Positions 10,401 through 58,567 of a stretch of 64,000 bases of DNA are shown here, one piece after another. The stretch is from the NCBI GenBank assembly GCA_949316495.1, contig OX439005.1, positions 25,770,217 through 25,834,216 of the forward strand, written 5' to 3'. The notes beneath the pieces were generated by a model that made no database searches, had not been told where the DNA came from, and saw only the letters and a list, made by a program, of their open reading frames with translations. The position numbers and the translations under genes are program-made. Origin of the DNA: Amphiduros pacificus. Its lineage: Eukaryota > Annelida > Polychaeta > Phyllodocida > Hesionidae. Numbering within the stretch: the stretch's first letter is position 1; each line of letters starts with the position of its first letter.

Positions 10401-13400
10401 TCAGTTAGGGTATTCATTTTATCAGTTAAAGGAGTCCCTATGCTTGACATACATTTGATGGAAATAAAAGTCAAGGGAGATAAATTGATGAAAGAATGAG
10501 AATGACAAGACATCTAGTATGTCATGTTGGTGCTTTGCTTATTTTCCCATCTTTGATGGAGGGTAGACTTGTATTTATACCGGGGAGGCTGATAATGATT
10601 GACACGCGAGAATTAAGCAAGTCCAAAAACAAATGCACATACCGAGGCCTACAAAGGCTGTATTTGCTTATTGCATGTTCAATTGTAGAAAAATGTTGAT
10701 TTTTCACGGCATTAAAGGAAATCAGCATTAGCTGACATGCGAGTTGTTGAGGTGTCAGGCAAGTACACACTGTAACTAATTAGATGCCAGGCTTTGCCAG
10801 GCTAATTGGGGTGGAGAGAAACACAAGACCAACTTGCGTGAAATGTCCACAATGTCGGCACAAAGTTTCGGGCCTTTCTCTTTGATGGGAGAAAACAAGA
10901 AGTGGAGACATGACATTGTAGAAAGTACAGGCTTCCTCTGGATGAGTGCTAAATGCGGCCGTACCACCTTCACGCAAACAGAGCACTCACTGTTCCAAAT
11001 ATCTAAGAAAGGACACACATCCATAGATTGTATTTGAAAAAGTACATATTGAAATTTGATGTTGAAAAAGCACAGTCAAAATTTCAGATTTTGAAATTTA
11101 CCAAGAAGGAGAAAGTTGTCGAAGAAAAGGGAAATGAACTTTGTGGCTAAGCATGTGTGGTTTGAAAACCAAATTTAAACTGAGAATGCATGAAATTCCT
11201 TCTTTTTTATTTACAATTAAACTTTTAAACTTGTTACTGACTATGCATATATTAGGACATGGCTGCTATTTATTTTATGATGAGCTAATTGACATTTTTA
11301 TTGAATTATTAGTCATCATGGAGTGCTTAGTTCCACTTCTTATTTGCTAATGTTGAAAAATTATATTTTAATTATTTCTGTGAATAAAAAAAGTGTGTGG
11401 GATAAGTTTATTCTTGGGTAAATATGCAATATCCGCAAGGACTTGAGTGGCTGGTGTGGAAACGTTGTGACACATACAGTCAGACTACAAGCTTATATGT
11501 AGATGACACTTTTGAATATGCATACACAGTCAGGTAAGGGGGTGGCTTCCCTTGTTGCATATCAAGATTTTATCAACACTAGGTGGCACTGATAATCAAA
11601 TCGTGAAAGACATTGTCAGTCAACAGGGGTGATGAGTTCTTAGATACGTAATAATGTGACTTTTGCCCTTTGTTTTGAAATCTTTTATAATTTTAATAAT
11701 TGAATTATCTCTAAATTTACTTACTTTTATTTGACTATTGAAATGTGTTTTCATAGTTTTAGAGAATTTGCATCATGTAGAAATGCGAAAACTTAAATAA
11801 TAAAGGTCCTATGATCCCCAAGCCCTGGGCAGTGAGCTCATGTACAATCTCTATGTGGAGTACTTCATATTTCATTTTAAATTTGCAGAGAAGATGCCCA
11901 TAAATCCTGTATGACTCTCACCTTTGCAACGAGCCCAATATTTCTATATTTTTCTAAAAAGGTTAATTGTAGGAGGTTGCAGCCCCCTGTAGCAGGGTGG
12001 GGGGGAAGTGGAGGCTGGGAGGAGGAGGAGGGGGAGGTCAGGTGCCGGCCAGTCTATGCTCTCTCCTGCCGTTACATTCCCGGCCATGTTTGCAGATTGG
12101 TAGTTACATATGCATTGTCAGGATGGCTAATACGATACAGGAAGACTGCCCAAACATGACCAAGAAAAACCTGTGTATCTCATTGGGGTGGTTCATGGCT
12201 ATGAATAATGTGGCTTGACAGCTGAGCATGCCACTGCATAAACCACCCAGTCAAACCAGACCTTCATGAAGTTTCACCATCACCGTGATGCACAAATTCG
12301 CAGCTTGAATTTCAATAAGCACAAGTGTTGAGTTTCCGCTAGGGAGGGGGTAAGTGAGTTTAGCCTGGAATGCCGAGAGCCTCTTGGTTTGTGTCAACCA
12401 TTCATGGTGGGTAAAAGGTGAACACATTTCCCCTAGATCTAAATCAAACTCTTCAAATCAATATGATTAAGTCAACATTTTTTCCCAAAATGCAGAAAAA
12501 GATGGTCATTGAAGATGATTGTATTCCAAGACAAATTTTTATTTTGTGATTTTTATTGTTTGATACAATTATGCTCCCCAGATATCAACTGGATTGATGT
12601 GGAAACTGTTTACATGCCACTACGTACACAACCCTCATTTTCATCTAAATTAAAAACAACACAGTAACCGGGCAACAAATATGCCCCCCTCAAAACTCTG
12701 CTTTTAATGACAGCCTCATTACTCGGCATGGCTATTCACATACAGGCTCCCTGTGTAACTGCAAACTTTCCAAAGATTTTTTTTCTGGTTTGGTGATGTC
12801 AGTTTTGTTTGCTTCTGGTGTGTGAGTGGGCCTTGGTCGCTGATTTCATGTAACAGATCATGTATTTATGACAATTTCATGATTTCCCTCTCGAAAACTA
12901 GTAACTGGACTTAATTTAAGATCAAAGAACTTAACAAAGTGGTCATAATTTTTCTTACAAGTTTATTTTTCTGAATGATAGGCTTGTTAATTTAAACAGT
13001 TGAGCATTACCTTGTCATGTTGCGCAGAGCTAAGGTTATCAAGATCAAGATTAAAGATTGTTATCATGCCAAATAAATTTTTAATGATGCAAGATACATT
13101 TTGCTGGGATGCATTGCAATCGCCTGCTTTAATGAGACAGAATGGTTCTGTGCAGCACACTTGAGAGATTCTTACATCCTGGTTACGAGCTCTGAATGGT
13201 TGCCTCCCAGCAGAATGCACTCAGTCATTGCCAGCCGTGGTGGTCATTATGGGGAGGTCAGCTCATGTGTGGCAGGTCAGGGCTGCCTTAGATACAGCCT
13301 GCAGTCCTCTCTTGTAATTGTGACCCAGGTAACGGTGTATTATTGCTTATTGCCTGGCTATTACCCAATCATCTTTCGTCGTAATTAAAATGGCCACTTT

Positions 13401-13615
13401 CATCAAACCTCTCATATCCACATATTGTTCTCCTTGTTGCTTGGAAAACAATCTTTGGTTGATAGCCATTCTGTTACCTATATTGGAGTTTTACAAGTAT
13501 GAAAAAAATTATCACAGATACCTTTGTATCATTCTTTTTGTTGGTTGACATGCTTGTGCAATATGAATAATGAAACCTATACTTTTGTTAATGAGATGTT
13601 TTTGATATATTGTAG
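10401..13615. other. Unique sequence left of the first recognised TALPID3 exon
   Basis: Mostly AT-rich unique DNA. A G-rich tract at about 11995-12045 has several GGG or longer runs. Small ORFs on both strands (60-95 codons) lack domain similarity or exon-like borders. The upstream coding exons of TALPID3 are expected on this side but could not be identified by eye. Confidence 0.5.
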
Positions 13616-49830
<36,215 letters not shown>

Positions 49831-51110
49831 TGTATTCTGATTATAAAATGTGATCTGTAAATGCAGTATGACATGACTATTTTGTTCTGGGCTTTTGAAA
49901 GTACCGGTAGTTTAAAATTATTTTTTTTCATTTTCATTATGGCACTTTTTTGTACCATTTTGGCAAATGTGCTTTGAAATATTATATGCATTAATAATTG
50001 TAAAAAATATATTGATATGAATTTTCCATATATTGATATGATTTTTCCATATATGATTTGGAAGAACAGATAACACAAATGATTTTGTTATCATATATTT
50101 TGGATTTCCCAAAAATTGATGTAGGTATATGTTTGAATTGTTGATTGTAATTTAACAAATGATGGAAATATAATAAAATAAGAAAGGCATAAGCCATTCC
50201 TAATCTACAATTTTTATATCTAATATGAGTGCTGTTTAAACTATATTATAATCAGTCAATGTGTGATATTTTAAAATGCAAATGAATTCATCCAAGATGT
50301 GGAGCATTAAGGAAACATCTGAATGTATTGTATTTTCGCGTCATGAAATGAAATAAAAAATAATAATTTTGATAACCTCAAGTCTCATCTTTGAACTATG
50401 TAAAAATAAATATTAAAATAAATATGTCATTTATTAGATTTGTTTCCGTCCAAAATGATTGCATTGTGATATGAACTTTGATGTAAACAGTAGAATCGCA
50501 TGGATATTTTATTGGGATTAAAAGCTATTTAGTGTAAACATTTGTGTTATACATATACATCATGTATATAATATATCTGTACTGTATCATCATAATTTGT
50601 TCCACAAGGAAATCTATATTTCTGATAGGAATTTCTTAAGCTATAAATGGAAACATTGCATTATAGTAGCACCAGGCTCCATTTTAGAATGTGTCTGGTT
50701 ATTTATAGAATCAGGGAAAATTTCATTTGGTAAAGAAATTCAATGTGCACAGTTGGCCCTTCTTATTTTATACTGTATGTCAAATATGATGATTGCTGTA
50801 ACTGCTTAACATTGCATATCAACATAGCATATACTACATTTAACATATAGATGTTAATGATTCATGCTTTGGAATATTTTATGTTTGCTTGCTATATTAT
50901 GTATTATCTTTTGGAAATGGCAAAACTCTTCACAGGTACCAGTACTTGTATCTGATTTGTAGATTATATACCCAAATTCTGAGGTTGAATTTCTCAATTA
51001 CAAGAAATGGATTTGTTTTAAAAATAAACTGTAGCGTCTAAAATATATATTTTTACATATTTGTAAATTATTTCTTAATTATCAATAAAAAAGGTCTTAA
51101 TATGAAATGT
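49831..51110 (+). other. TALPID3 3' UTR (inferred)
   Basis: AT-rich with no competing gene. A poly(A) signal AATAAA at 51084-51089 is followed by a GT-rich stretch (ATGTGCTTGTTTTT), the best candidate end. Earlier AATAAA words (for example near 50350) might give shorter transcripts. Confidence 0.55.
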
Positions 51111-52355
51111 GCTTGTTTTTATTTATATAATATATTAAATATTGATATCAAATTTATCGGTGAAAAATTAATTTTTGGGGGGAAAAAGTCAGGAAATTTT
51201 GGAATCTGATGAATGTGGCACCCCTGTATCCATTCTGCTTGGCACTGTAATTTGGTACCAGAATTCATGCATTCTCTCATTCCCCCCACCTTCTTTAATT
51301 TACTGATTTTACAAAGCTCAAGGTCAAAATCAGAGTTTAATAATGGTAAAAAATATTAGGCCTCCAACATTATTACTTGATTACAAATACAATGCAGAGC
51401 AATACATGCCCTCAGACAATTACAGAAATCTGTTTCAGACATTTTTCAACCGTCTTGAACCATGAAAAGGAGGCTTGCTGTCCCATATAGGTTTTGCTGT
51501 TGCCAGCCACTTGATTATAGAATTGTCCAAGGACAATGGAAAGACAAGGGGTTAAATTTTTAACAACCCTTCATTTGGAAAGAATATCATTGCATGTCAA
51601 TATAAAATATGAAATATCTATTTACAAATACAGAAAAATCTTTTTGACATTTTACAAATGTCAAATGGTAAAATTCACATCAACTTACAATGGTACACCC
51701 AAAGCCCATTACATATGTTCAATATGAAGTATTTCCCATTAAAGATGCACGAAAACAGCCCATCTATTTTTCAGGGTCCAGGTCTTTGCAGTTGGAGCAA
51801 AGCAATGGTTGAGGATAGAGGACAAGTGTACAATAGGAATGATGAATCTTGTTGCTTTTAATTTTCTCAAAATTTTGTGAAAAGAGAAAAGATTATAACT
51901 GAAAATAGTGTAGAACAAATGATCATGTTCAGTGTTGAGGAAAATAGTCAATATGCAGTGATGAAAGTCTTCATGAATAGTCTGAATTCAGGTTTTTTTT
52001 CTTCAAATGTGAAATTCAAAATGGTCTGAACTCAGTCCGAAATATCCAAAAATGACATTTCTGAAAGGGGGTTGGGGTATCTTCAGGTTAATTTTTAAGG
52101 GTTTCAGGTTTTTTCCTCGATGCTGACTTTCATTACTGAATATGGTGCCATGAATAGTCTGAATTCTATCCTCTGTAATCAAACTAAATATTAACATAAA
52201 GATGGTGGTGCATGGAACTTTTATTTTGTTACTCAAAAACAGGGTTGGGGCCTAGCAGATAGTATAGGCCTTGTTGGTCAAATAAAAATTCTTTTTTGAT
52301 GCAAAGCTTTTTTGTCACAGCAAATTGCAAATAGACAGCAATATGATTTGAAATC
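51111..52355. other. Intergenic DNA between convergent TALPID3 and NSRP1
   Basis: AT-rich unique sequence. At 51960-52060 and 52125-52170 the words 'tcatgaatagtctgaattc' and 'ccatgaatagtctgaattc' recur, a short diverged duplication. No gene seen. Confidence 0.5.
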
Positions 52356-52375
52356 ATTTTTTTTACAAATGTCTA

Positions 52376-52381
52376 TTTATT
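52376..52381 (-). terminator. Poly(A) signal of NSRP1
   Basis: AATAAA on the - strand about 25 bp after the NSRP1 stop codon. Twelve bases further is a genomic run of eight A (52357-52364 on the + strand as T). Confidence 0.7.
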
Positions 52382-52405
52382 GAAGGTATGAACTACAAAG
52401 AACAA

Positions 52406-53764
52406 TTAATCATCCTCCTGTACAACTGCAATCAACCTTGCCTTCTTTCTTGCCAAATAACGAGCTTTGGCATCATCAACATTATCAGCCGTATTTCTTT
52501 TGGCAAATTTCTCTGAAAGAGCTTTTGGAGTTTGTGATTTATCCTGTTCTTCTATTTTCTGAGGTTTCAAACTAGATTTTTCCTTGGTGTCATCTCCTTG
52601 AGATTCTTTATTGTCTTTATATTTCTTTTTGTCATCCTCTTTTCTACTAGAGTCTCTATTACCTCTTCCCGAATCACGTTTATTTGAGTCCTGGTCGCCT
52701 GATATCCTCTTTTCTTCTCCCCTATCATTTCTCCTCTGTTTACTTTCTTTGTTCGATTTTCTTTCCCTTGATCTATCTCTTTGCCTATCATGTGATCTAT
52801 CTCTTGATTTTCTCCTATATAGCTCGCGATGTTTGTCTCGAGACCTTTCTCTTGGTCTTTCTTCTGATCTCTCTCTTGATCTTTTTCTATATCTCTCTGG
52901 TGACCTGTCTCTTTTCCGGTCTCTTGAATGATCTCTTCTTCTTGATTTTTCACCATTTCTCTGATCTTCTGTTCTGCCTTTAGTGTCATCGCTACTTTCA
53001 CTTGTGTGTCTTTTTCGGTAAGTTTTTGTGTTCTTTTTCTGTTTGAAGGTTTCCCTCTGTGGGCTGCTGCTGTCGCTACTACTAGACTCTCTTCTCTCCT
53101 TCTTCACAGACTTCACAATATCCTCTTCTTCCTTTTTGATTTTGTCCTCGGTAGTATTATCTGGAACAGCTTCTTCTCCTGTTGTTTGTTTGAGGAGGTG
53201 ACGGTAGAAACCACTAAGGTCCTGTTGCTTTGTGACATCCATCATGGCCTCCATGGCATTCTTCCTCTTTTCTTTCTCTTCCTCTTCCTGCATCTCTTCC
53301 ATCTTCTTCTTATATGCTGACGTCACAAATGCCTCACTGTCATCATACATTCCTGCTTCCTGTTCTCGCTCTTTCTGCACCAGCCTTTCCTGCCGCCTCT
53401 CCTGTTCACGCTTCCGATTTTCGGCAGCTTTTAATAGATTATCGATGTACTTTGGTTTCTTACTCTTGTCAACCTTTTTGACAATTTTATCTTTTCTTTC
53501 CTGCTGCATGTCATCATAGATTGAGTCATATTCATACACTGATGGGTCCTCAGCCAAAGCTTTTTCTATCTCTATCTGTGTTTGTGAGCGGATTTTTGAC
53601 CTGGCAAGACTGGCAGTGTCCACTTTCTTGACAGCGGCGAGTGGAGGTCCACTCTCCTCATCCTCGCTGTCATCGCCAAATATTGACGGCTTCTGTACCA
53701 CCTTCTGTTTCTTGTCTGATTTCTTGCCGATGATAAGACCATATTTCTTGGGTTCCACAGCCAT
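52406..53764 (-). CDS. NSRP1: Nuclear speckle splicing regulatory protein 1, intronless CDS
   Basis: A single open frame of 452 residues from ATG (53764) to TAA. Family hallmarks in order are KKYGLIIGKK (res 6-15), KPSIFGDDSEDEE (25-37), ALAEDPSVYEYDSIYDDMQQ (68-88), PKYIDNLLKAAENRKREQER (104-123), SEAFVTSAYKKKMEE (143-157) and DLSGFYRHLLKQTTGEE (183-199). An Arg/Ser/Asp/Glu-rich domain follows (about 225-400), then FAKRNTADNVDDAKARYLAR near the C-terminus. The human protein (558 aa, from memory) shows the same blocks. NSRP1 is a nuclear-speckle RNA-binding protein that influences alternative splice-site choice. The vertebrate gene has several introns, whereas this CDS has none. A CTTCAG just upstream (53842) may be a 5' UTR acceptor. 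Confidence 0.93.
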   Translation of the reverse strand: MAVEPKKYGLIIGKKSDKKQKVVQKPSIFGDDSEDEESGPPLAAVKKVDTASLARSKIRSQTQIEIEKALAEDPSVYEYDSIYDDMQQERKDKIVKKVDKSKKPKYIDNLLKAAENRKREQERRQERLVQKEREQEAGMYDDSEAFVTSAYKKKMEEMQEEEEKEKRKNAMEAMMDVTKQQDLSGFYRHLLKQTTGEEAVPDNTTEDKIKKEEEDIVKSVKKERRESSSSDSSSPQRETFKQKKNTKTYRKRHTSESSDDTKGRTEDQRNGEKSRRRDHSRDRKRDRSPERYRKRSRERSEERPRERSRDKHRELYRRKSRDRSHDRQRDRSRERKSNKESKQRRNDRGEEKRISGDQDSNKRDSGRGNRDSSRKEDDKKKYKDNKESQGDDTKEKSSLKPQKIEEQDKSQTPKALSEKFAKRNTADNVDDAKARYLARKKARLIAVVQEDD

Positions 53765-55430
53765 AATGATTGACGGAAAATCCAGATTTTAAACACACAA
53801 ATCCTTTCTGAACGTCAAACGTTGTGGCTTCAGCTTTACCTCTGAAGCAAAACAAAATGTGCCAATAATTTGTTTATCAAGTACAGTTTTTGTAATATTT
53901 TCAACGTTAAATCAAAATTTTATAAATTACATTATGAATTGATATTCAAATCAAGATATAAATGGTCATAAATTAATATTTGATTTGTTACTTTTTGGCA
54001 TATCAGTAAGAGGTTAGTCTTCGTTGTTTTTGACAGTTTCCCTATCTTCATTTTGATGACATGATCTTTGTCTTGAGATAGGGTACCATACAGGGTAAAT
54101 ATTCGCCACTTCCGAGCGAGAAAGGGTCCCAGAAATTCACAGAGGCCAGAGGAAATATTCGACACTGCAGCATAAGTTCTGCACCATAAGAGAAATGACA
54201 TTCTGTTGATTTACATGTGGACACACCAGTAAGGAGATTACCACATGCTAATGTAAGTGAATGCAGTGGACTTGCCTGATGTTGAACTGTGAGCGAGAAT
54301 GTTCGAGTTAATTTTTGACCCACTTTCTCTGCTCCCATGCTGCAAACTTGTGTGCATCCTGCCGAGATGATGACCATATTTTCAGACAGTAAAATTGACA
54401 AATGATAATGTCAAGGCTGATATGATACATATTAATGGCGGGATGCCAATTGGTTTTGCTGAGTAAACTTTTAGATGTAGATCTATGTAGATTAACGTTA
54501 TACATTTTGATTGAGTGCATGTGCCTCTGTTAGCTGCTAATCTTATAATTTACAGATACAACCCATACCTCATTCACAGCTCAATCTAAAAAATGTGATA
54601 TTGCCAAAAAATTATCTCGTCTGTGCTGTACAGGTTGCAGAGTACTTTGCGCTCGCAAGTACTTTGCGCTCAGGGCATTGCACATCCTGTTGATGAAGTT
54701 GTAAATCTATGATTAAACGTATTTGATTTGTTTATAAATCGAGGGCAGCCATTGTTGCAAAACAAACCCAAGATCCACTGCATATCGAAGAACAAGGGTT
54801 CATCATTTTTTTCCAAAAGTTATTAACTGTCATTGAATAAATCTTTGCAAATAAGTTCCAAAAATGTAGGGTTAACAATCGTCAATTTCGCGCATTTTGG
54901 GCTTTGTCATTTATTATATTATCGAACAAAACACGGCCAGTAAATTATATGTGTGTGCTATAATGGGGTTTACCCACAAGCAACAATTGACATTAATTAT
55001 TCTTATGAAGCGATTATCGTATGTTATATTCTTGGCAGCTTTACAAGTCAAATTCACACCTTTGCACATACGATCTTAGCCTTCGCGAACTGACCTTTCT
55101 CCAATGCCAAAAGATGAAAATTGATATATATATCGACCATCTGACTTAAATATTTGAAGAGAAGAGCTCAGCTCAAATTTGAGTTGTCAATGATGTAAAT
55201 CAGCCAAGAACTGACAGAACAGTGCCCATTTGTGTGTTTTTGTTTCTTCCGCACATGCGTATTGTCACATTGGTGAGGTCACTGGCTGCAATTTTCATAA
55301 TAATTGATTTATACTAATCATATCGTTTATTCTTTGACAAAAAATACAATGTTTCATTTCTTGTGTGTTAACAAGACAGTTTCATAATTATCAGCCAATC
55401 CTATGATAGCGCGAATCCTATGGTTGTTAG
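53765..55430. other. Intergenic DNA upstream of NSRP1
   Basis: No coding region is supported. At 54640-54675 the word AGTACTTTGCGCTC is present twice in tandem, and a related inverted word (GCAAAGTGCTCTGCAACCCG) lies at 57480-57500 beyond the LINE. The block GGGATGCCAATTGGTTTTGC at 54440-54480 repeats one at 23738. Confidence 0.5.
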
Positions 55431-57135
55431 CTCTACGTATATTTTACTGTCACAACAGATAGAGTAGAAAGCATTCTAGGCCACCTAAATGTACACAAAG
55501 CCCTTGGGCCGGATGACATCCCCAACTGGCTGCTGAGGGATTTCTGCTGGTTACTAGCTGGACCTGTCACTGCAATCATCAACACATCACTCAGCCAAAG
55601 AAAAGTCCCAGTGCTATGGAAATCTGCTAATGTTATATCCATCCCCAAAGTTTCACCCCCACGGTCAGTAGAAAGTGACCTTCGCCCCATTAGTCTGACT
55701 CCAAACCTATCAAAAGTGGCAGAAGGATTCGTATATGAATGGGTACTGGAAGTAGTGAAACCCAAGCTCCACTGGAATCAATTTGGAGCCCTACCAGGCT
55801 CTTCCACTGTTGATGCCTTAGTATACCTCATGCACAAGGCTTTCTCTGCGACTGACAAGCTGGGAACATATGTAAGGATAGTGCTAGTTGACTTCCGGAA
55901 AGCTTTTGATCATATTAACCATAACATTATGATCCATAAGTTATTGTACCTTGATGTGCCAAGATGTCTAGTAGAATGGATAGCATCCTTCCTAAGTGGT
56001 CGTCTGCAGAGAGTTAAGATGAGAGACATATTTTCAGAATGGGTCAATATCAATGGTGGTGTCCCCCAAGGTACAAAACTAGGACCTCTTTTGTTTCTGA
56101 TCATGATAAATGATTTACAGTTCACAGAGCCCTGTGAGGGCATAAAGTTCATAGATGACACAAGCGTCTTGGAGATTGGCCACAAGGTGTCACCACAGGG
56201 GAGCATAATGCAGGGAGCAATGGACACCCTCCAGGGTTGGACTGGCACCAACGATACACAACTTAATCCAGTCAAAACCAAAGAATTCGTCATAAGTTTC
56301 TCAAATGAGCCACCTGTACTGAGTCCACTGCATATTGGAAATGATATTGTATCTCAAGTGGATAATGCAAAGTTACTGGGCATCTTCATTTCCAATGACC
56401 TGAAATGGGACATGCATATATCTAAAATAGTAAGTAAGGCTAGCCAGAGACTGCACTTCTTAACTGTTTTACGCCGCTGCAAAGCCCCAAGTCACCATCT
56501 GGTCAAAGTCTACACCTGCCACATAAGGTCCATTCTGGAATATGCATGCCAAGTGTGGCACCCAGGGATTACTAAAGCTATGTCTGAAGATGTTGAGCTA
56601 ATACAGAAGCGTGCCCTAAAAATAGTTTTCCCCAATCTTTCATATGAAGAAGCATTAGTAGAAGGCAAGCTTTTACCACTGAATGACAGAAGAGAAAGAC
56701 TGTGCAAAGCATATTTCAATAAACTCTGCGATCCATGTCATAAACTCCATCACTTGATCCCAAAGCAAAGGGAAACACATCATGATTTAAGAAACCAGTT
56801 TCCATTTGAAATCCCCAAAATGAGAGTAGACAGGACTAAAGGAAGCTTCATTAATTATGCACTATGTCACCTACAGAACAGTAAAGCTCCAACCAGAGCA
56901 ATTCCTGACAACCCATATCATGACTAGACTATAGTATAAATATGATGCTTTGCTTGTATATAGATTTGCTATAATGTTCTTGCCATTATTGTAAATTTTG
57001 TCTTATATTGTAAAATTTTTTTGTTTTTGTTTTTTGTAACAATATTTATTTACATATATGTATCTCTTCAATCTTTGGATTGCCAATAAATACCCTTCTT
57101 ATTCTTATTCTTATTCTTATTCTTATTCTTATTCT
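55431..57135 (+). mobile_element. 5'-truncated CR1/Jockey-group LINE with open RT frame
   Basis: An open frame from about 55431 to the TAG at 56927 encodes the reverse transcriptase of a non-LTR retrotransposon. It begins inside the RT domain (HKALGPDDIPNWLL), then NVISIPKVSP and DLRPISLTPNLSK, FGALPGSSTVDAL, VDFRKAFDHINHNIM, GGVPQGTKLGPLLF and the catalytic FIDDTSV (the Ala of the usual FADD is Ile here). The C-terminal LINE domain follows: DNAKLLGIFISNDLKWDMHI, ILEYACQVWHP and IQKRALKIVFP. After a short 3' UTR it ends in (TTATTC)-type repeats at about 57094-57135, as in CR1-like elements that end in microsatellites. The endonuclease and the first part of RT are absent. No stops interrupt the remaining ~498 codons, so the insertion is fairly young. 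Confidence 0.92.
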
Positions 57136-57752
57136 ATTTTAACTCTGACAGGCGCAATAATTTCTTCAGAAATTTGCCATGTAACTTCCCAAATACATCC
57201 TTGTAATATAAGAACAATTTTAAATACTCCACAAAATTTTAATTAAGCAGTATTTAGATGCAAAAAAAAAACGAGCGCAAAGTGCTTCACCTGCTAAGAT
57301 TGTGGCCTCAAAAAGGCCTGATAATTAATTGGTGCTCCCTATTCACCAACGGGACACGGCAGACGTAAGATATAGGCAACTTTTGCAGCTTGAACCCAAG
57401 ATGAAATGGTACAAATTTGAATGTTTTATTTGGCTTTTTCATTGATATATTGTTCATGTATAGGTCTTTATTTTGAGTGCAAAGTGCTCTGCAACCCGTA
57501 AACAATAAAATGTTGTCATCTTGTTCTCGTATATAATGTTCTCCTATAAGAAAATATTGCTCTCCAACCTGAACATATTGATTTCAGTAGAATAGAAATA
57601 TTTGTTTCCACTCTTTGTAATTTCATATTGGCTTGATCCTTTTACAGGTGAATATCTCAGATATTGGAAACATTGTGCACAGGCCCCCTGCCAATCTCTC
57701 CGACCAATGATTAAATATAGTGGAGTTATATAGTTCCGGTGTGTACTTTTCA
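57136..57752. other. Upstream region of the zinc-finger gene
   Basis: AT-rich with no gene. It contains the inverted copy of the TTTGCGCTC-type word (57272 and 57480). It probably holds the promoter and 5' UTR of the zinc-finger gene, but no clear TATA box is seen. Confidence 0.4.
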
Positions 57753-58567
57753 ATGGGGAAAAAAAAACAATCACGCGCAAAGATGAAACCTTCCAAAGGT
57801 ACAAGGAAAAAGACAGTGAAAGATACACGTATTTCAACAAACAAACAGACTGATGAAATGGAAGATGACATTGGAAGTTTCAGGCAACATAGAATAAAGT
57901 CAAGAAGTGGTCGCACAATTAAACCAACAAAAGAATGGCAGGAATTTTCTGCAGGTAATGCAATCAAAACTGAAGAATTCAGTGATTCAGCTCCTAGTGA
58001 TACAGAGCAAGTTGGAGATCTTCCTCCTGTTTCAGTGATTAAAGTCAAAGTTGAGGATGGCCAGTTCGTGGAGTTTAAAGTTGAGAAAGATGAGTATTGC
58101 CAAAATGAACAAGAGGACACAGATATTTCGAATACAAACGTTTGGGAAGATATGGATACTCAAGATCAAAGGGCAAATGGAATGTGCATTTATTGCAAAG
58201 ATAAAGTTGGTAAAACAATACGAATGCGAAACCATCTAAAAGAGAGACACCCCAACTTTGTACACCGACAGAATGGAAGAGCATTCTTCCGCTGTCAGTT
58301 TTGTGCCCGCTACTTTGAGGCAATGCACAGATGCTGGAAACATATGAGAAAACAACACGCTGATGTGTATTCTTACATTGTGGCGCCATCTATCCCATGT
58401 ACAGATGCCGACTGCACTGCCATGGTGAGGTCATATGAGGAATTGAAGGAACATATTGAGTCAGACAGGCACATTTACCCCTTTACTATTGCCAAGCAGA
58501 TCAAGAAACTAAATAACAGCAAAGCGCCTGAAAGGATTTGTGCAAAAGCTTCTTCAAAATATCACCA
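57753..58567 (+). CDS. Zinc-finger gene exon 1
   Basis: Begins MGKKKQSRAKMKPSKGTRKK and ends in SSKYH plus two bases of a Gln codon completed by exon 2. Donor CCA|GTAAGT. Confidence 0.87.

Noticed and set aside
13101-13388. 95-codon ORF as an upstream TALPID3 exon
   Set aside because: No similarity to the family and no matching splice borders and phase for the exon at 13616.
52611-53519. Several + strand ORFs opposite NSRP1
   Set aside because: Leu/Ser/Phe-rich shadows of the Arg/Glu-rich NSRP1 frame.
55431-56927. RT frame as a host gene or an LTR element
   Set aside because: Motifs and the microsatellite 3' end fit a non-LTR LINE; no LTRs, integrase or protease seen.
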